A stretch of DNA of 35,955 bases, taken from NCBI GenBank assembly GCA_947176345.1, contig CAMWQI010000007.1, positions 1-35,955 on the forward strand, given 5' to 3'. Below, piece after piece: positions 34,583-35,955 of the stretch (the stretch's first letter is position 1; every line of letters starts with the position of its first letter). The notes beneath the pieces were generated by a model. The model was not told the origin of the DNA, ran no database searches, and worked only from the letters and a program-made list of their open reading frames with translations. The stretch comes from an uncultured Ruminococcus sp. GTDB taxonomy: Bacteria > Bacillota > Clostridia > Oscillospirales > Ruminococcaceae. The translations under genes and the position numbers were made by a program.

Positions 34583-34974
34583 GTTTTTGTGTTTATCCGG
34601 AAAGAAACAATTGCTATCCCTCTATTGTGGATATGCCGGAAGTGCCTTCGTTAAGCCTGAAAAAGCCTTATTACAGCTATTTATATATTATTGACAGTGA
34701 AAAAAATAACGGCTATCCGGCATTCAGCGAATTTGACGATATGCCATCAACGGATATGAAAAAAATCTATCCACATGGTTTTATGATGTGCATGAAAGAT
34801 GTAAATTATGGCTATCCGTGTATTCCTGAACTGAATAATATTTCTGTAGAAAAATTCTCATTAATTTATTTTGCCGGAAAACATATAAATGAAATGTATT
34901 ATGAAAATAAATGTATTTCACGTGCATACTGTAATGAAAAAGAAGTTTTCGGCATAAAATATGTAAGCAATTAA
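34579..34974 (+). CDS. small tyrosine-rich tail-like protein with internal repeats
   Basis: A 131-residue protein with three related segments: NNCYPSIVDMPEVPS, NNGYPAFSEFDDMPS and NYGYPCIPELNNIS (about residues 10, 45 and 84). It ends with NEMYYENKCISRAYCNEKEV, the 'Y-x-N-K..I.R.Y.N.KEV' pattern often seen at the ends of phage tail-fibre proteins. The ATG at 34579 overlaps the previous stop as ATGA with GGGGGCGG just upstream. There is no signal peptide. Function unknown. Confidence 0.6.
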   Translation: MSFCVYPERNNCYPSIVDMPEVPSLSLKKPYYSYLYIIDSEKNNGYPAFSEFDDMPSTDMKKIYPHGFMMCMKDVNYGYPCIPELNNISVEKFSLIYFAGKHINEMYYENKCISRAYCNEKEVFGIKYVSN

Positions 34975-34984
34975 TTTAAACAAA

Positions 34985-35018
34985 AAAACGGTACTTGTAT
35001 TTTTTCAAGTACCGTTTT
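34985..35018. terminator. bidirectional terminator
   Basis: AAAACGGTACTTG (34985-34997) pairs with CAAGTACCGTTTT (35006-35018), 13 bp with an 8-base loop. It ends both the tail-like operon and the coaD operon. Confidence 0.93.
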
Positions 35019-35026
35019 AATTAATA

Positions 35027-35509
35027 TCATTTATCATCATTCTTGAATGTAGTTGAGGCTTTGAGGGTTGCACCTATTCTTGCCTTTACAGTTTTTATAT
35101 TCTGTAAATTCTTCTCATAATATTTTTCCGATTCGTTCAGCATTTTTGCCACAGATAATGCTGTAGTCTGCTGAATAGTCTTTGAGGAATTTTGTGCTTT
35201 TGTAAGAATTTCAATAGCTTTTTTTCTTGCTTCAACGACTATTTTTTCATGTTCAACAATTTGTTCAGCTCTGTCTTCAGCACGGCGGACAATATCTTCT
35301 GCGCTTGCCTTAGCATTGCTTAGAATACGTTGACTTTCACGCTCTATTTCCTTAGCTTCTTTGAGTTCCTGATTCATGTTAAGACGTACATCGTTGACAA
35401 GTTCACGGAGACGTTCACCATCAATAATTTTCTTATGCTGGACAAACGGTATAGAAGTTGAGTTGTCAAGCAGTTCGTCTATTTCGTCAAGTATTTCTTC
35501 AATATTCAT
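35027..35509 (-). CDS. coiled-coil protein downstream of coaD
   Basis: A 160-residue protein, almost wholly helical and charged. A short N-terminal part (MNIEEILDEIDELLDNS) is followed by a long coiled coil (about 40-135) rich in Ala, Glu and Arg, like DivIVA or the ATP synthase b subunit. Such genes, often labelled 'ATPase' without a nucleotide site, commonly follow coaD in Clostridia. No Walker motif is present. It starts five bases after coaD, with a ribosome site inside the coaD end. Confidence 0.7.
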   Translation of the reverse strand: MNIEEILDEIDELLDNSTSIPFVQHKKIIDGERLRELVNDVRLNMNQELKEAKEIERESQRILSNAKASAEDIVRRAEDRAEQIVEHEKIVVEARKKAIEILTKAQNSSKTIQQTTALSVAKMLNESEKYYEKNLQNIKTVKARIGATLKASTTFKNDDK

Positions 35510-35514
35510 AAAAT

Positions 35515-35955
35515 CTACCTTTCCTTTACAAGTCTCTGTTGTATATTCTCAAGAATTACTTCCGGTACAAAATGGCTTATGTCGCCACCAAAATAAGCAA
35601 TCTGCTTTACAACGCTTGAACTGAGATACATATTTTCTGATGCAGTAGTAAGGAAGACCGTTTCAGCTCCTGCATAGAGTTTTTTGTTTGCAAGTGCCAT
35701 CTGAAATTCATATTCAAAGTCGCTTACCGCACGGAGACCTTTTACTATGGCAATAGCCCCCACATTTCTGACATAATCGGCAAGAAGTCCGTCCAGTATG
35801 TCAATAACAACATTGTCAAGGTCATGAGTGACAGCTTCAATCATAAGCATTCTTTCAGTAGCCGTGAAACTTGGTGCGGACTTTCCGGCATTTTTTGAAA
35901 TCAGTACAATGACCTTGTCAAAAAGTTTTGATGCCCTTGTTATTATATCAAGATG
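35515..35955 (-). CDS. coaD: phosphopantetheine adenylyltransferase, N-terminus beyond window
   Basis: The visible 146 codons run off the window edge; about 14 N-terminal residues are missing. The frame stays open past the ATG at 35850 and reads HLDIITRASKLFDKVIV, including the catalytic His of the GHxDII motif, so a start at 35850 would be wrong. KGLRAVSDFEYEFQMA, AETVFLTT and the end SSSVVKQIAYFGGDISHFVP are typical of CoaD. The enzyme makes dephospho-CoA from phosphopantetheine and ATP. Confidence 0.95.
   Translation of the reverse strand, partial: HLDIITRASKLFDKVIVLISKNAGKSAPSFTATERMLMIEAVTHDLDNVVIDILDGLLADYVRNVGAIAIVKGLRAVSDFEYEFQMALANKKLYAGAETVFLTTASENMYLSSSVVKQIAYFGGDISHFVPEVILENIQQRLVKER

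Noticed and set aside
32945..34974. Complete prophage
   Set aside because: Only three tail-like genes are present, flanked by terminators and housekeeping genes; no integrase, capsid, terminase or lysis genes and no att-like repeats were seen.
35515..35850. Complete 111-aa gene starting at the ATG at 35850
   Set aside because: The frame continues to the window edge and encodes the conserved HLDIIT part of CoaD, so the ATG is internal.

Overview
The window looks like chromosome of a low-GC Firmicute, most likely a Ruminococcus-type member of Clostridia (Oscillospiraceae/Ruminococcaceae). The evidence is a perfect CIRCE operator before groES-groEL, YajC followed by a TIGR04086-type membrane protein, strong GGAGG ribosome sites, sigma-A promoters with 17-bp spacers, an AICAR-transformylase-only PurH paired with a PurO-type IMP cyclohydrolase, and a PurF variant starting MGGFFG that I recall from gut Clostridia. 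The assignment rests on gene content only.

Left part (1-10.7 kb): crcB (fluoride channel) and a small membrane gene; groES-groEL and a 93-aa gene under CIRCE; yajC and a TIGR04086-type gene; a response regulator / histidine kinase / HtrA / DUF1648-type operon on the minus strand; a RING-like zinc-finger membrane protein and a CPBP protease on the plus strand; and an Hsp20 chaperone.

Centre (10.7-28.5 kb): about 25 minus-strand genes follow each other with overlaps or short gaps, from a promoter near 28.56 kb to a terminator near 10.7 kb. Eight purine-synthesis genes lie in this run (purE, purC, purF, purM, purN, purO, purH, purD). Between them sit small membrane, zinc-ribbon and unknown genes, including three separate tandem-duplicate pairs, a CPBP protease, a lipoprotein and a HAD-like phosphatase. 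Two decayed copies of the start of the HAD gene lie in front of a duplicated membrane gene. PurL/Q/S, PurK and PurB are not in the window.

Right part (28.5-36 kb): a plus-strand operon encodes a 797-aa repeat-rich acidic protein, an 86-aa protein sharing a short C-terminal motif with it, and a TPR protein. After a strong promoter and a 255-nt, U-rich leader containing a terminator-like hairpin come three phage-tail-like genes (baseplate-like, beta-helix tail-spike-like, and a small tyrosine-rich protein) with no other phage genes nearby. On the minus strand the window ends with a coiled-coil protein and coaD, which is cut by the window edge.

The points most worth following up are: the purine operon with its inserted genes; a PurF homologue lacking the catalytic cysteine; the split PurH/PurO; the nonsense-truncated HAD remnants; a likely CTG start codon; two places where a terminator-like hairpin contains the next gene's ribosome-binding site; and the isolated tail-like trio behind a possible attenuator.
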